Source: an uncultured Rikenellaceae bacterium (GTDB taxonomy: Bacteria; Bacteroidota; Bacteroidia; Bacteroidales; Rikenellaceae). Taken from it: a DNA stretch of 7,864 bases. Below are positions 1-7,586 of this stretch, piece by piece. The position numbers and the translations under genes are program-made. The stretch covers positions 1-7,864 of the forward strand of contig CAMQVM010000063.1 in assembly GCA_947038135.1 (NCBI GenBank), read 5' to 3'. Positions within the stretch are counted from its first letter, which is position 1, and each line of letters begins with the position of its first letter. The notes below the pieces were generated by a model, which was not told the origin of the DNA, did not search any database, and was given only the letters and a program-made list of their open reading frames with translations.

Positions 1-812
1 TTAGCGATCTACATCAGCTACGAGGACGTGTGGGGCGCACAAACAGAAAAGCATACTGCTACCTTCTAGTGCCTCAATCAGAAGCGATATCAGAGAGTGC
101 TAGGCGCAGGCTTCGTGCAATAGAGGATTTTAGTGATTTAGGCTCAGGGTTTAATATAGCCATGCAAGATTTAGATATACGAGGAGCAGGAAACCTCTTA
201 GGTGGTGAGCAGAGCGGTTTTATATCTGATATAGGATATGAAACCTACCAAAAGATACTAAATGAGGCTATATTAGAGTTTAGAGAAGAACGTGGTGCAC
301 TGCCTTCAGACAACAGTACAATAGTAAGCGACAACAAGATAAATTACATCTCTGATTGTCAAATAGATATCTTAGAAGATGCATATATTCCTGATGACTA
401 CATTTCAAATGTAAACGAAAAAATTGGGCTGTATAGTAAGATAGATAAAATAAGTGGCAGGGCAAGCCGAGATATTATGGAGTCCTCTTTAAGAGATAGG
501 TTTGGTAAGATACCTCAGCAAGTATTAACACTACTAGATATAGTTGAAATTAGGAAAAATGCAATATACATGGGCTTTGAAAAGGTGATAATAAAAAATA
601 ACCTACTGATAATCCATTTTGTGTACAACCCGAAATCACCATATTATGAAAGCGACAGATTTGACAAAATCAAAGGCTTTATAAAAGATAGTCCAGAAAA
701 TTTTAAACTGAAACCAAAAATAGATCTATTACTTTTGTCGATAGGCAACGTAAAAGGCGTAAGAGAAGCAAAAGAGATAATCAACAATATGTTAAATGCA
801 GTAAATAGCTAA
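1..812 (+). CDS. mfd: Transcription-repair coupling factor Mfd, C-terminal part (5' end outside window)
   Basis: Mfd is a cytoplasmic ATP-dependent DNA translocase that removes RNA polymerase stalled at DNA lesions and recruits the UvrA excision machinery. The frame is open from base 3 and about 269 residues are visible. They begin with SDLHQLRGRVGR, which is helicase motif VI of the RecG/Mfd type with its arginine finger. The translocation (TRG) motif follows, with DLDIRGAGNLLGGEQSG starting near visible residue 56. From about visible residue 118 (CQIDILEDAYIPDDYI) to the end is the Mfd-specific C-terminal domain (D7), which in the known protein masks the UvrA-binding surface. The domain 7 segment separates it from RecG. 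The protein ends normally (LNAVNS), so only the 5' part is missing. A GTG at base 30 lies inside motif VI and is not a start. The gene stops 20 bases before coaX on the same strand, so the two may be cotranscribed. Confidence 0.96.
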   Translation, partial: SDLHQLRGRVGRTNRKAYCYLLVPQSEAISESARRRLRAIEDFSDLGSGFNIAMQDLDIRGAGNLLGGEQSGFISDIGYETYQKILNEAILEFREERGALPSDNSTIVSDNKINYISDCQIDILEDAYIPDDYISNVNEKIGLYSKIDKISGRASRDIMESSLRDRFGKIPQQVLTLLDIVEIRKNAIYMGFEKVIIKNNLLIIHFVYNPKSPYYESDRFDKIKGFIKDSPENFKLKPKIDLLLLSIGNVKGVREAKEIINNMLNAVNS

Positions 813-832
813 AAAACAGGTATATAAAAGAG

Positions 833-1576
833 ATGAAAAACAGATATTTGATAATTGATGAGGGCAATAGCCGAGCTAAAATATCAATATTGACTTTAGA
901 AGGCAATATTGAAGAGAGTTATAGCGTTTCTGATATTGAAAAGGAATTTATTGATAGCATATTTGATAAATATACTATTAACAAGTCAATATACTGCTCG
1001 GTAAGAGAGAAGCGCAGCGACATAATACACTTTTTGAAAGAGAAGTGTAAGCTACATATTGATTTTGATTGCAACACAAAGATACCAATAGCTAATGGGT
1101 ACTCTACTGCAAACACATTAGGTATGGATAGGCTAGCGGGTGCAGTGGGTGCAGCTACAATATTTCCTAAAGAGGATATATTGATTATTGATTTTGGTAG
1201 CGCAATAACAATAGATTTTGTTGAAGGAGGAGAGATATTCAAAGGTGGAAACATATCTCCAGGAGCATCACTGAGATTTAAATCTCTGAACCAATTCACC
1301 AATAAATTGCCACTTTGCACCTTAATGAACGCTCAAAGCGAACTTTGTTCAAATAATACACAATCAGCAATTGAGAACGGAATTGTAAGGGGAATCATCT
1401 ATGAAATAGATGGTTACATAGAACAGTACAGAGAGAAAAATAGAAATATCAACATAATTTTTACAGGCGGAGATGCAAAATATTTTGGAAACAAATTTAA
1501 AATACCGATATTTGTAAATTGTGAAATTGTAACTAGTGGATTATACCAAGTATTAAAATATAACGATGCATTATAA
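833..1576 (+). CDS. coaX: Type III pantothenate kinase (CoaX)
   Basis: CoaX phosphorylates pantothenate with ATP in the first step of coenzyme A biosynthesis. The type III enzyme belongs to the ASKHA fold, needs a monovalent cation and is not feedback-inhibited by CoA. The 247 residues match the usual family length. Visible motifs are the N-terminal phosphate loop IDEGNSRAK (residues 8-16; family form DxGNT), GMDRLAG (97-103; the Asp-Arg pair is the pantothenate-site signature), DFGSAITID (120-128; family form DfGTAxTxD), the GGNISPGASLRF block that follows it, and IIFTGGDA near the C terminus. Thr is replaced by Ser in two of these motifs, which is conservative. The ATG at 833 places the first beta strand and the phosphate loop at the expected distance. 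No good Shine-Dalgarno is seen, which is normal for Bacteroidota. The 3' end overlaps the next gene by 11 bases, suggesting cotranscription and translational coupling. Confidence 0.95.
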   Translation: MKNRYLIIDEGNSRAKISILTLEGNIEESYSVSDIEKEFIDSIFDKYTINKSIYCSVREKRSDIIHFLKEKCKLHIDFDCNTKIPIANGYSTANTLGMDRLAGAVGAATIFPKEDILIIDFGSAITIDFVEGGEIFKGGNISPGASLRFKSLNQFTNKLPLCTLMNAQSELCSNNTQSAIENGIVRGIIYEIDGYIEQYREKNRNINIIFTGGDAKYFGNKFKIPIFVNCEIVTSGLYQVLKYNDAL

Positions 1577-2900
1577 AAAGAGAAACAGAGTATTAGTATT
1601 ATCAGTTTTTATGATAATGACTACATTCTTAGCTAACGGACAGCAAGAGAGTGGAATGAACGTATTTTCTCCATACACTATGTATGGATTTGGGCAGATG
1701 AACACGCTCGGAACAGCTGAAAACAAGGCTATGTCAGGTGCAGGACTCGCATCTAAAAGCCCAATTCAACTTAATGGGCTTAACCCAGCAGGTTTGAGTG
1801 CAGCCCCACAAAAAACATTTCTATTTAACTTTGGTATCCAAGGTAACAACAACTACCTAAAGAGTGGCGTAGGAACAAGTGCAAGTAATAAGTTTAATAT
1901 TAGTGAGCTAGGTTTTCAGTTTCCTATTGCTAAAAATTTAGGCTTCGGATTTTTAATGAACCCATATAGCTCTGTTGGCTATGAGGTGAACGAATCGTCG
2001 ACATTTCCTGACATGAGCTCAGATATTGGTGATATATCGCATAGACATATAGGTAGTGGAGGTATGAGCTTAATAAAAAGTGGTTTTGGCTACGAGATAC
2101 CTTTCAAAGGGAACTCAAAGTTGTCTATTGGAGCAAATATGCTATTTTACCATCAAAGCATAGATCGCTCTTCACTAACACAAATCACCTCAATAGTAAG
2201 TCCATCAACTTCATATCGCTCAATAGAGTCAATGAAATCAGAGTACTCAACACAAGCAAACTATGAGCTAGGACTTATTTACAGCTTAACTCTGAACAAA
2301 GAGAAGCATCAAAAATTAAATATTGCTGCGACATTCCAACCAAAGGTAACTTTTGACATCGAAGAGATTGGTAAAGTTAGTTCAATAGGTACATCAAGCT
2401 CAACAGTAGTATCATCTAGCAATATCATTACCAACATGGTAATGCCAGACAAATACTCTGTTGGTGCAACATATAGCACAAAAAGTACAGAGTTGTCGTT
2501 AGATTACATCTACCAAGATTTCACTGGTGCTTACGAAGTTTCTAAAGATAATAAATCTATTGGCTTAGGAGCATACCAAGATATTAGAATGGGTATTAGT
2601 TACACACCAAACCGAGCAGACATAAGAAACGTATTTAACAGATGGGCATATAGGGGTGGTTTACGATACAGCACCTCGTATTTAACAGTTAATAATAACA
2701 AAATAAAAGATTTTTCACTAAGTTTGGGTTTAGGAATACCGTTAGATCAAAATGGAACAACACACATGAACGTAGGCATTGACCTAGGACAAAGAGGCTC
2801 TGTATCAACAACATCAATGAGCGAAAAATACTTTAATGTACATGTAGGTGTGAATTTACTTGTTATAAGAGAGTGGTTTATTCGTCATAAATTTAAATAA
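1566..2900 (+). CDS. Putative outer-membrane beta-barrel protein
   Basis: This is a 444-residue exported protein of unassigned function. Residues 1-25 form a signal peptide: a basic start (HYKKRNR), a hydrophobic stretch, and likely cleavage after ANG before QQ. The mature part is rich in Gly, Ser, Thr and Asn, with many alternating segments typical of transmembrane beta strands (for example NLGFGFLMNPYSSVGYEV, KLSIGANMLFYHQS, TELSLDYIYQDF, FSLSLGLGIPL). It ends in strand-like NVHVGVNLLVIREWFIRHKFK, similar to the Trp-Phe-basic ends of Bacteroidales barrels in this position. The N-terminal part (GLASKSPIQLNGLNPAGLSA) resembles the start of FadL-like and PorV-like barrels, where an NPA motif is common. 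The start codon lies inside the coaX end. By recollection, related Bacteroidales genomes keep a barrel gene directly after coaX. Substrate or partner cannot be deduced; FadL-like lipid transport or an assembly role are possibilities only. Confidence 0.8.
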   Translation: MHYKKRNRVLVLSVFMIMTTFLANGQQESGMNVFSPYTMYGFGQMNTLGTAENKAMSGAGLASKSPIQLNGLNPAGLSAAPQKTFLFNFGIQGNNNYLKSGVGTSASNKFNISELGFQFPIAKNLGFGFLMNPYSSVGYEVNESSTFPDMSSDIGDISHRHIGSGGMSLIKSGFGYEIPFKGNSKLSIGANMLFYHQSIDRSSLTQITSIVSPSTSYRSIESMKSEYSTQANYELGLIYSLTLNKEKHQKLNIAATFQPKVTFDIEEIGKVSSIGTSSSTVVSSSNIITNMVMPDKYSVGATYSTKSTELSLDYIYQDFTGAYEVSKDNKSIGLGAYQDIRMGISYTPNRADIRNVFNRWAYRGGLRYSTSYLTVNNNKIKDFSLSLGLGIPLDQNGTTHMNVGIDLGQRGSVSTTSMSEKYFNVHVGVNLLVIREWFIRHKFK

Positions 2901-2926
2901 AATGTTATGAATTCAAATAAATTCAT

Positions 2927-2935
2927 TATATTTGC
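2927..2935 (+). promoter_or_regulatory. Bacteroidota-type -7 promoter element for the TPR gene
   Basis: TATATTTGC matches the Bacteroidota housekeeping -7 consensus TAnnTTTGY. It lies 58 bases before the TPR gene start, inside the 93-base gap after the barrel gene. No clear -33 TTTG partner is seen. Directly upstream is a perfect 7-bp inverted repeat, ATGAATT (2907-2913) and AATTCAT (2920-2926), whose right arm touches the element. It could be an operator or chance in AT-rich DNA. Confidence 0.55.
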
Positions 2936-2993
2936 AGGCTCTTTAGAGAGAAATTAGTAACATAAATCAAATCTTATTTAAAAACAGTACACA

Positions 2994-4352
2994 ATGAAAG
3001 TAAAATCTTTGCAGTTATTACTCCTTACAGGAATGATCATGGTTGCAAGCATTGCAAATGCACAAAACTACGATGATCCAGCGTTCGCTACATACGGCTC
3101 AACAGCCGCAGAAAAAGAGGCGAATCACAAAACTTACAGTTACTTTAATGAAGAGTATTCTTTAAAGAACTATGCGCAAGCATCTGTCTACTTAAGAGAA
3201 CTTGTTAAAGTAGCACCAGGCATTCACCAAAATTTATATATCAAGGGTGGTATGGTATATAAAAACTTGGCTTCAAGAGCTAAAAATTTAACTGACCGTG
3301 CTAGATACGTAGATAGTCTTATGATTATCCACGATCTACGAATTGAGAACTTCGGTTCTGATGCAAAAAGAGGTAGACACTACATCTTAGGAGAGAAGAT
3401 CAAAGACTACTTACGTTATGCTCCAGCAAACACTGAAACTATTATTGCCCTTGTAGGAACATCAATTGAGGCTGAGAAAGCTAAAATTGACATTACTGTA
3501 TATCCTATCTACTTTAAGTATATTATAGATAAATATATGGCTGATGAAGTTGAGACAGAGTTTCTTTTAGGAGAGTATGAAAAACTTACTAGCGCAGCAG
3601 ATGCAAACATTGTGTCTACTGAGAAGAAAGACAAAACTAAAGCTTCAATAGAGCAACTACTTATGCAAAGTGGCGCTGCTTCATGTGAGAATTTAGAGAA
3701 AATATTCAAACCGCAATACACTGCATCTCCAGACGATAAAGAGCTTTTATCAAAGATTGTTTCTATGTTATCAAGAGGCAAGTGTACATCAGCTTTCCAG
3801 CTTGAGGTTTCAGAAAAACTTTATTCTATTGAGCCAACATCTATTGCAGCTGCTAGTATCGCTAGCTCATACGAGCAAAAAGGTGACCTTACAAATGCTA
3901 TTAAGTATTATAGCGAGGCTGTAGATAAAGAGACTGACAATGCCGTAAAATCTACCTATGCATTAGGCGCAGCAGGTGTGTGTCTTGTAGGTGGCAAGGT
4001 ATCTAAGGCTATCGAATTTGCACAAAAATGTATCAGTGTTAACAAAGAAGAGGGTCTTGCATACTTTATATTAGCACAAGCACAGGCACAATCTATTCAA
4101 GGTGCGTCTTGTTCGGCATTTAATAAAAAGGCTGCATACTGGGTAGTTGTTGACAATCTACTTAGAGCTAGAGGCTTAGTGTCTGATGAACATATGGATG
4201 CTGTAAACAGCTCTATATCTGCTTACTCACAGCAGTTTCCTAGCTCAGAAGATATATTCTTTGATGAGTCTGGTATTGCAATAGGCGGACGCTTCACTGT
4301 TAATTGTGGATATGTTAGAGGATCAACAACTGTTCGTTCTAACGGTAAATAA
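2994..4352 (+). CDS. Secreted tetratricopeptide-repeat protein
   Basis: This 452-residue protein is predicted to work in the periplasm or at the envelope. Residues 1-23 are a clear signal peptide (MKVKSLQLLLL, cleavage after ANA before Q24). The mature part is mostly helical with TPR-like repeats: a first near residues 50-76 (YFNEEYSLKNYAQASVYLRELVKVAPG), a good one near 286-317 (AASIASSYEQKGDLTNAIKYYSEAVD), and another directly after it (ALGAAGVCLVGGKVSKAIEFAQKCISV). The C terminus (GRFTVNCGYVRGSTTVRSNGK) is not TPR and looks like a short beta segment. Six cysteines all lie in the second half, so disulfides are possible after export. TPR proteins are protein-interaction scaffolds; the partner is unknown. 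The envelope genes on both sides suggest a role in surface assembly, which is inference. It has its own promoter-like element and ends at a terminator, so it may form a separate transcript. Confidence 0.85.
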   Translation: MKVKSLQLLLLTGMIMVASIANAQNYDDPAFATYGSTAAEKEANHKTYSYFNEEYSLKNYAQASVYLRELVKVAPGIHQNLYIKGGMVYKNLASRAKNLTDRARYVDSLMIIHDLRIENFGSDAKRGRHYILGEKIKDYLRYAPANTETIIALVGTSIEAEKAKIDITVYPIYFKYIIDKYMADEVETEFLLGEYEKLTSAADANIVSTEKKDKTKASIEQLLMQSGAASCENLEKIFKPQYTASPDDKELLSKIVSMLSRGKCTSAFQLEVSEKLYSIEPTSIAAASIASSYEQKGDLTNAIKYYSEAVDKETDNAVKSTYALGAAGVCLVGGKVSKAIEFAQKCISVNKEEGLAYFILAQAQAQSIQGASCSAFNKKAAYWVVVDNLLRARGLVSDEHMDAVNSSISAYSQQFPSSEDIFFDESGIAIGGRFTVNCGYVRGSTTVRSNGK

Positions 4353-4385
4353 TAACACATAACTTATAAGTTTGGTGTATACTAT

Positions 4386-4425
4386 AAAGGTACTTTCATT
4401 ATATAGTTATGAAAGTACCTTTTTT
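4386..4425 (+). terminator. Rho-independent terminator after the TPR gene
   Basis: A perfect 14-bp inverted repeat, AAAGGTACTTTCAT (4386-4399) and ATGAAAGTACCTTT (4409-4422), encloses a 9-base loop and runs into a T tract (TTTTTT at 4420-4425). It lies 34 bases after the TPR stop codon and 24 bases before the lptC start. It probably ends the TPR transcript, although a weak promoter-like TAAGTTTG at 4367-4374 would place it in the lptC leader instead. Confidence 0.85.
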
Positions 4426-4448
4426 AGATAAATTTATTACTTATTTAT

Positions 4449-5060
4449 ATGACAAAATCAAAAGAGATAACTCTAAAGGTAATAATTGCACTTTTTTTGT
4501 TCAATATATTTGGGTGTGACACTAAGGTAAATTCATCGGTTACAATCGAAGACACAAAGAATCACCCCACTGTTACAAGCAATAATTTAAGCATAAAATC
4601 TTTCAAAGATGGGCTACTGGCATATAAATTTGATGCTAAGCTATTGGAACGGTACGAGATGGTAGATACTCCATATATGGTGTTCCGCAAAGGAATCCAT
4701 ATCGAGACATTCAAAGATTCAACAGAGGCTATAGTTACTTTTCTTGATGCTGATTATGCCTATTATGATGAGAAGAAAAGAGTATGGGAAGCTAGAGGAA
4801 ATGTTGTAGGAAAAGACTCACTAGGGAAAACACTCTATACTGAGCAGATTTTTTGGAATGAGAAAACTCGCAAGATATACTCAAATGTGTTTACCAAGAT
4901 AGTAAATGGTCCTGAGGTTACAACAGGTTCTGGTTTTGAGTCAGATGATGAGATGAAAGTAATCCACCTTAAACAAAATAGGGGTAGGATGATACTAAAT
5001 AAAGATCCAGTTATTGCTCCTGACAGCACAAAAGTTGATAGTACAGCAATAGCAAAGTAA
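4449..5060 (+). CDS. lptC: LPS export ABC transporter periplasmic protein LptC (lipoprotein form)
   Basis: LptC receives lipopolysaccharide from the inner-membrane LptBFG complex and passes it to the LptA-type periplasmic bridge. The 203-residue protein starts with a short basic region, a hydrophobic segment (VIIALFLFNIF) and Cys23 in an IFGC context. This suggests a lipoprotein signal peptide; the Phe at -2 is not the textbook lipobox. The central part carries the family pattern seen in Bacteroidota LptC: YMVFRKGIHIETFKDS, then ADYAYYDEKKRVWEARGNVVGKD, then LYTEQIFWNEKTRKIYSNVFTKI, GPEVTTGSGFESDDEM and a closing strand. The EARGNV, F-W and GxGFES elements are typical of the LptC/OstA-like beta-jellyroll. 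The C-terminal tail is short, polar and Lys/Asp/Ser rich. A terminator stands immediately upstream and no strong promoter is visible, so expression may rely on read-through or on a weak element near 4367 or 4416. Confidence 0.88.
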   Translation: MTKSKEITLKVIIALFLFNIFGCDTKVNSSVTIEDTKNHPTVTSNNLSIKSFKDGLLAYKFDAKLLERYEMVDTPYMVFRKGIHIETFKDSTEAIVTFLDADYAYYDEKKRVWEARGNVVGKDSLGKTLYTEQIFWNEKTRKIYSNVFTKIVNGPEVTTGSGFESDDEMKVIHLKQNRGRMILNKDPVIAPDSTKVDSTAIAK

Positions 5061-5364
5061 TATTTTCTTAATATTATATTTATCATCAACAAAAAAATGT
5101 AATTTATAGGTAGTGATCTAAAAACCGCCTTAAAACAACTACAAAGCATAAAATTAGATATTACAAGTAGTAATAAGTTGAGTTTTGTAAGCATAAAACA
5201 GGCTATTAATATTTTCATATAATAATAATATTAATAAAACATACAGTAAATATAGATATATTATCATTTTTTTATTACCTTTGCCAACTGTTTGGTAAGT
5301 ATAATTAAAAATGAACAAAAGTAATTAGCATAAAAGGTAGAATAATAATTAAAATCAATTAGAT
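5061..5364 (+). other. Non-coding gap between lptC and ppiD
   Basis: This 304-base stretch is very AT-rich and carries no credible gene on either strand; the open frame on the minus strand across its left half mostly runs antisense to lptC. It contains the ppiD promoter-like element at 5276-5284, a leader of about 75 bases, and three copies of AGCATAAAA (5145-5153, 5190-5198, 5327-5335). No convincing terminator follows lptC. Confidence 0.7.
5276..5284 (+). promoter_or_regulatory. Bacteroidota-type -7 promoter element for ppiD
   Basis: TACCTTTGC is an exact match to TAnnTTTGY. It is identical to the element before tnpB at 7646-7654. Transcription would begin around 5290, giving a leader of roughly 75 bases before the ppiD ATG. 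A -33 TTTG box is not evident; the region upstream is an A/T run. Confidence 0.65.
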
Positions 5365-7437
5365 ATGGCAGCTTTAAACACAATTAGAACAAAAGGAGGA
5401 GTACTTGTTGCAGTAGTAATAAGTCTATCACTTTTAGCATTCTTACTAGGTGACTTAACAAGTACATCTGGTTCAGTATTTGGTTCATCAAACCAAAACG
5501 TAGGAACAATCATGGGCACAGAGATCTCTATTCAAGAGTACTCAAACAAGGTTGACGAAATTTCTCTAACACAGCAGATGTTATCAGGAACAGAATCAAA
5601 AACAGAAGAAGAGAGCAATCAAATTCGCACTCAAGCATGGGACCAAATTATCAGAACTAACATTTTCGGAGAAAACCTAAATGAATTAGGTTTAGTAGTG
5701 TCTGAAGAAGAGTCGATAGATATGGTAAAAGGAGAGTATGTATCTTCTATACTACGATCTATATTTGTTAACCGTGAAACTGGTGGATACGACTACCCTA
5801 CCGTTAGCAACGTTATCAAGAACATTGGTGCAGACTCGACAGGCAGAACTGCTAAATTCTGGTCTTATATTGAGAATGAGATGGCAATGGAGAGATCATT
5901 GTCGAAGTATTTCTCATTAGTTGAGAACGGCATATACACAACAAGCAATGAGGTAGATCAGATTGTTGCAGCAAGTAACACAAACTACAACTTCAACTTT
6001 ATAACAAAGCCTACGTACATGATAGCTGACTCATTGGTGACTGTTACTGACGACGAGGTTAGAAAATATTACAGTGAGAACAAAGATAAATTCAAGAGTG
6101 TTAGCACAAGAACGCTTGAGTATGTAGTATACGAGGCACTACCTTCAGAGGAGGATTACAAGAATGCACAAGAAGATATTAATGAAATAACTGCTGAGTT
6201 TAACAAAGCTGATGATTTAGTACAGTTTGTAAATCTTAATGCGAACACAAACTTTGATGCACGTTTCAAAAAAGCTGAAGAGCTACCTACAGAATTAGCA
6301 CAGTTTGCTTTTGGTAAGGAAAAAGCTTCTACTTACGGTCCAGTGCTTGCAGGTGATATATATACTATTGCAAAGGTTGTAGAAACTAAGAATCTTCCTG
6401 ACACACTTGGAGCAAAACATATTCTTGTAGCTGCAACAGATCGTCAATTAGCTGATAGCCTTGTAAAGGTGCTGAAAAAAGACAAAAGCAAATTTGCAGA
6501 GCTGGCATCTAAGTTTTCAATGGATCAAAATGCTAACCTTAGTGGCGGTGACTTAGGTCGTTTTCATATGTCGCAGATGATTCCTGAGTTTTCTAATGGT
6601 ATAGTTGATTCTTACAAGGGTGCAATAATAAGCGTAGATACACAATTTGGAATACATGTTATAGAGGTTACGGAAATAGGTACAAGATATCCTAAGGTAC
6701 AGCTAGCAGTTGTAGATTACGTTATCAACCCTAGCAATGTAACAAACCAATTGAACTACACAAAGGCTACACAGTTTGCTGATATGATAAGCGACACAAA
6801 GGTCTCTTTTGATGATGCTACTAGTGAATTAGGCGTATCAAAGCGTGCAGCTACAATACGTGCTGGCGAGCGCAACATCGAAGGGCTAGACAATACAACT
6901 GAGATTGTGCGTTGGGCATTTAATAACGAAAAGGGGGCAATCTCGGAGGTTATATCTATTGGTGAGCAAAACATAGTTGCTAAGGTGCGTAAAAGTAGTG
7001 AACATGGAATCAAGCCTGTTGAAGACGTTGTATTTGAGATTAAAAATATTCTTCGTAGCGAGAAAAAAGCTGAATATATTAAAGCAAAGCTTGAAGGAGC
7101 TACTACTCTTGCTGAGATGGCTACAAAGCTAGATGTAGAGGTTCAAACAGCAAAAGATATAAACTTCAAATCATTCTATATCCCTAGTTTGGGTGCTGCT
7201 CCTAAGGTTGTAGGTGCGCTTACTACTATGAAGCAAGGTGATACATCTAATTCTATTGTTACAACAAACAATGTATCAGTTATTGAGGTTACTGCTGCAA
7301 CACCAGCAGAGAACACAAATGCTAAGCAAGAGGAAGCTGTTTTACAAAGTGCAGCTGAGACATCATTCCAGCAACGTGTGATGGCATCTGTTTACGCTGT
7401 TGCTGATGTTAACGATATGCGTGTGATGTTTTTCTAG
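5365..7437 (+). CDS. ppiD: PpiD/SurA-type periplasmic peptidyl-prolyl cis-trans isomerase
   Basis: This is a membrane-anchored folding factor that catalyses proline isomerisation and chaperones exported and outer-membrane proteins. The 690 residues are close to the usual length of Bacteroidota PpiD. The N terminus has a short cytoplasmic segment (MAALNTIRTKGG) and one membrane helix near residues 12-29, with no cleavage site. A SurA-N-like helical chaperone region follows (GTIMGTEISIQEYSNKVDEI onward). A parvulin domain spans about residues 350-436: AKHIL (350-354), FAELASKFSMD, SGGDLGRF (393-400), MIPEF (405-409) and GIHVIEV with His431. The conserved histidines are present, so isomerase activity is plausible. 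A second, degenerate parvulin-like segment lies in the C-terminal part (SLGAAPKVVGALTTMKQGDTS and VSVIEV). The end, DVNDMRVMFF, resembles the DNR-x-F/Y ends of relatives. It has its own promoter-like element and terminator, so it is probably monocistronic. It may help fold the barrel encoded at 1566-2900, which is inference. Confidence 0.93.
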   Translation: MAALNTIRTKGGVLVAVVISLSLLAFLLGDLTSTSGSVFGSSNQNVGTIMGTEISIQEYSNKVDEISLTQQMLSGTESKTEEESNQIRTQAWDQIIRTNIFGENLNELGLVVSEEESIDMVKGEYVSSILRSIFVNRETGGYDYPTVSNVIKNIGADSTGRTAKFWSYIENEMAMERSLSKYFSLVENGIYTTSNEVDQIVAASNTNYNFNFITKPTYMIADSLVTVTDDEVRKYYSENKDKFKSVSTRTLEYVVYEALPSEEDYKNAQEDINEITAEFNKADDLVQFVNLNANTNFDARFKKAEELPTELAQFAFGKEKASTYGPVLAGDIYTIAKVVETKNLPDTLGAKHILVAATDRQLADSLVKVLKKDKSKFAELASKFSMDQNANLSGGDLGRFHMSQMIPEFSNGIVDSYKGAIISVDTQFGIHVIEVTEIGTRYPKVQLAVVDYVINPSNVTNQLNYTKATQFADMISDTKVSFDDATSELGVSKRAATIRAGERNIEGLDNTTEIVRWAFNNEKGAISEVISIGEQNIVAKVRKSSEHGIKPVEDVVFEIKNILRSEKKAEYIKAKLEGATTLAEMATKLDVEVQTAKDINFKSFYIPSLGAAPKVVGALTTMKQGDTSNSIVTTNNVSVIEVTAATPAENTNAKQEEAVLQSAAETSFQQRVMASVYAVADVNDMRVMFF

Positions 7438-7451
7438 TATTTGATTACTAT

Positions 7452-7474
7452 AGGTGTTATACAAAATAACACTT
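7452..7474 (+). terminator. Small hairpin just after ppiD, possible weak terminator
   Basis: GTGTTAT (7454-7460) pairs with ATAACAC (7466-7472) around the loop ACAAA, and two more weak pairs extend the base. Only three Ts follow, so termination would be inefficient alone. It may act with the stronger hairpin just downstream or protect the 3' end. Confidence 0.35.
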
Positions 7475-7478
7475 TGAT

Positions 7479-7524
7479 ATAAGAAACGAGTATTTCAAAT
7501 TTATTTGAGATACTCGTTTCTTAT
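7479..7524 (+). terminator. Strong hairpin terminator after ppiD
   Basis: The arms 7479-7500 and 7503-7524 pair over about 22 positions with one G-T pair (7494 with 7509). The core is GAAACGAGTAT pairing with ATACTCGTTTC. The tract after it (TTATTTAAGTTT) is T-rich rather than a pure T run. It begins 42 bases after the ppiD stop codon and marks the end of the chromosomal gene block before the mobile DNA. Confidence 0.8.
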
Positions 7525-7562
7525 TTAAGTTTAGATGCTAAGTTCGTAAGTGCGTAAGCATC

Positions 7563-7586
7563 GTAAGCGTCTCCGCAATTACGTAT
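7563..7586 (+). repeat. Presumed left terminal repeat of the first IS66-type element
   Basis: This 24-base stretch begins GTAAGCGTCTCC and ends ATTACGTAT. It matches 7816-7839 at 22 of 24 positions in the same orientation, with differences only at the 13th and 15th bases. The preceding eight bases, TAAGCATC (7555-7562), would be the target duplication if this is a true element end. Confidence 0.65.

Noticed and set aside
919..1320. 133-codon open frame on the minus strand inside coaX
   Set aside because: It is fully antisense to coaX, whose motifs are clear, and shows no family features.
3509..3781. Shorter open frames on the minus strand (also 280-465 and 6756-7013) and a plus-strand frame at 5738-5920
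   Set aside because: All lie inside strongly supported genes in another frame, with no recognisable motif or start signal.
5182..5199. Hairpin GTTTT/AAAAC in the lptC-ppiD gap as a terminator
   Set aside because: It has only a five-base, mostly A-T stem and no T tract, so it cannot be separated from chance in this composition.
4835..5218. 127-codon open frame on the minus strand over the end of lptC and the following gap
   Set aside because: It is mostly antisense to a well-supported LptC gene, has no recognisable family, and its protein looks like random hydrophobic translation of AT-rich DNA.
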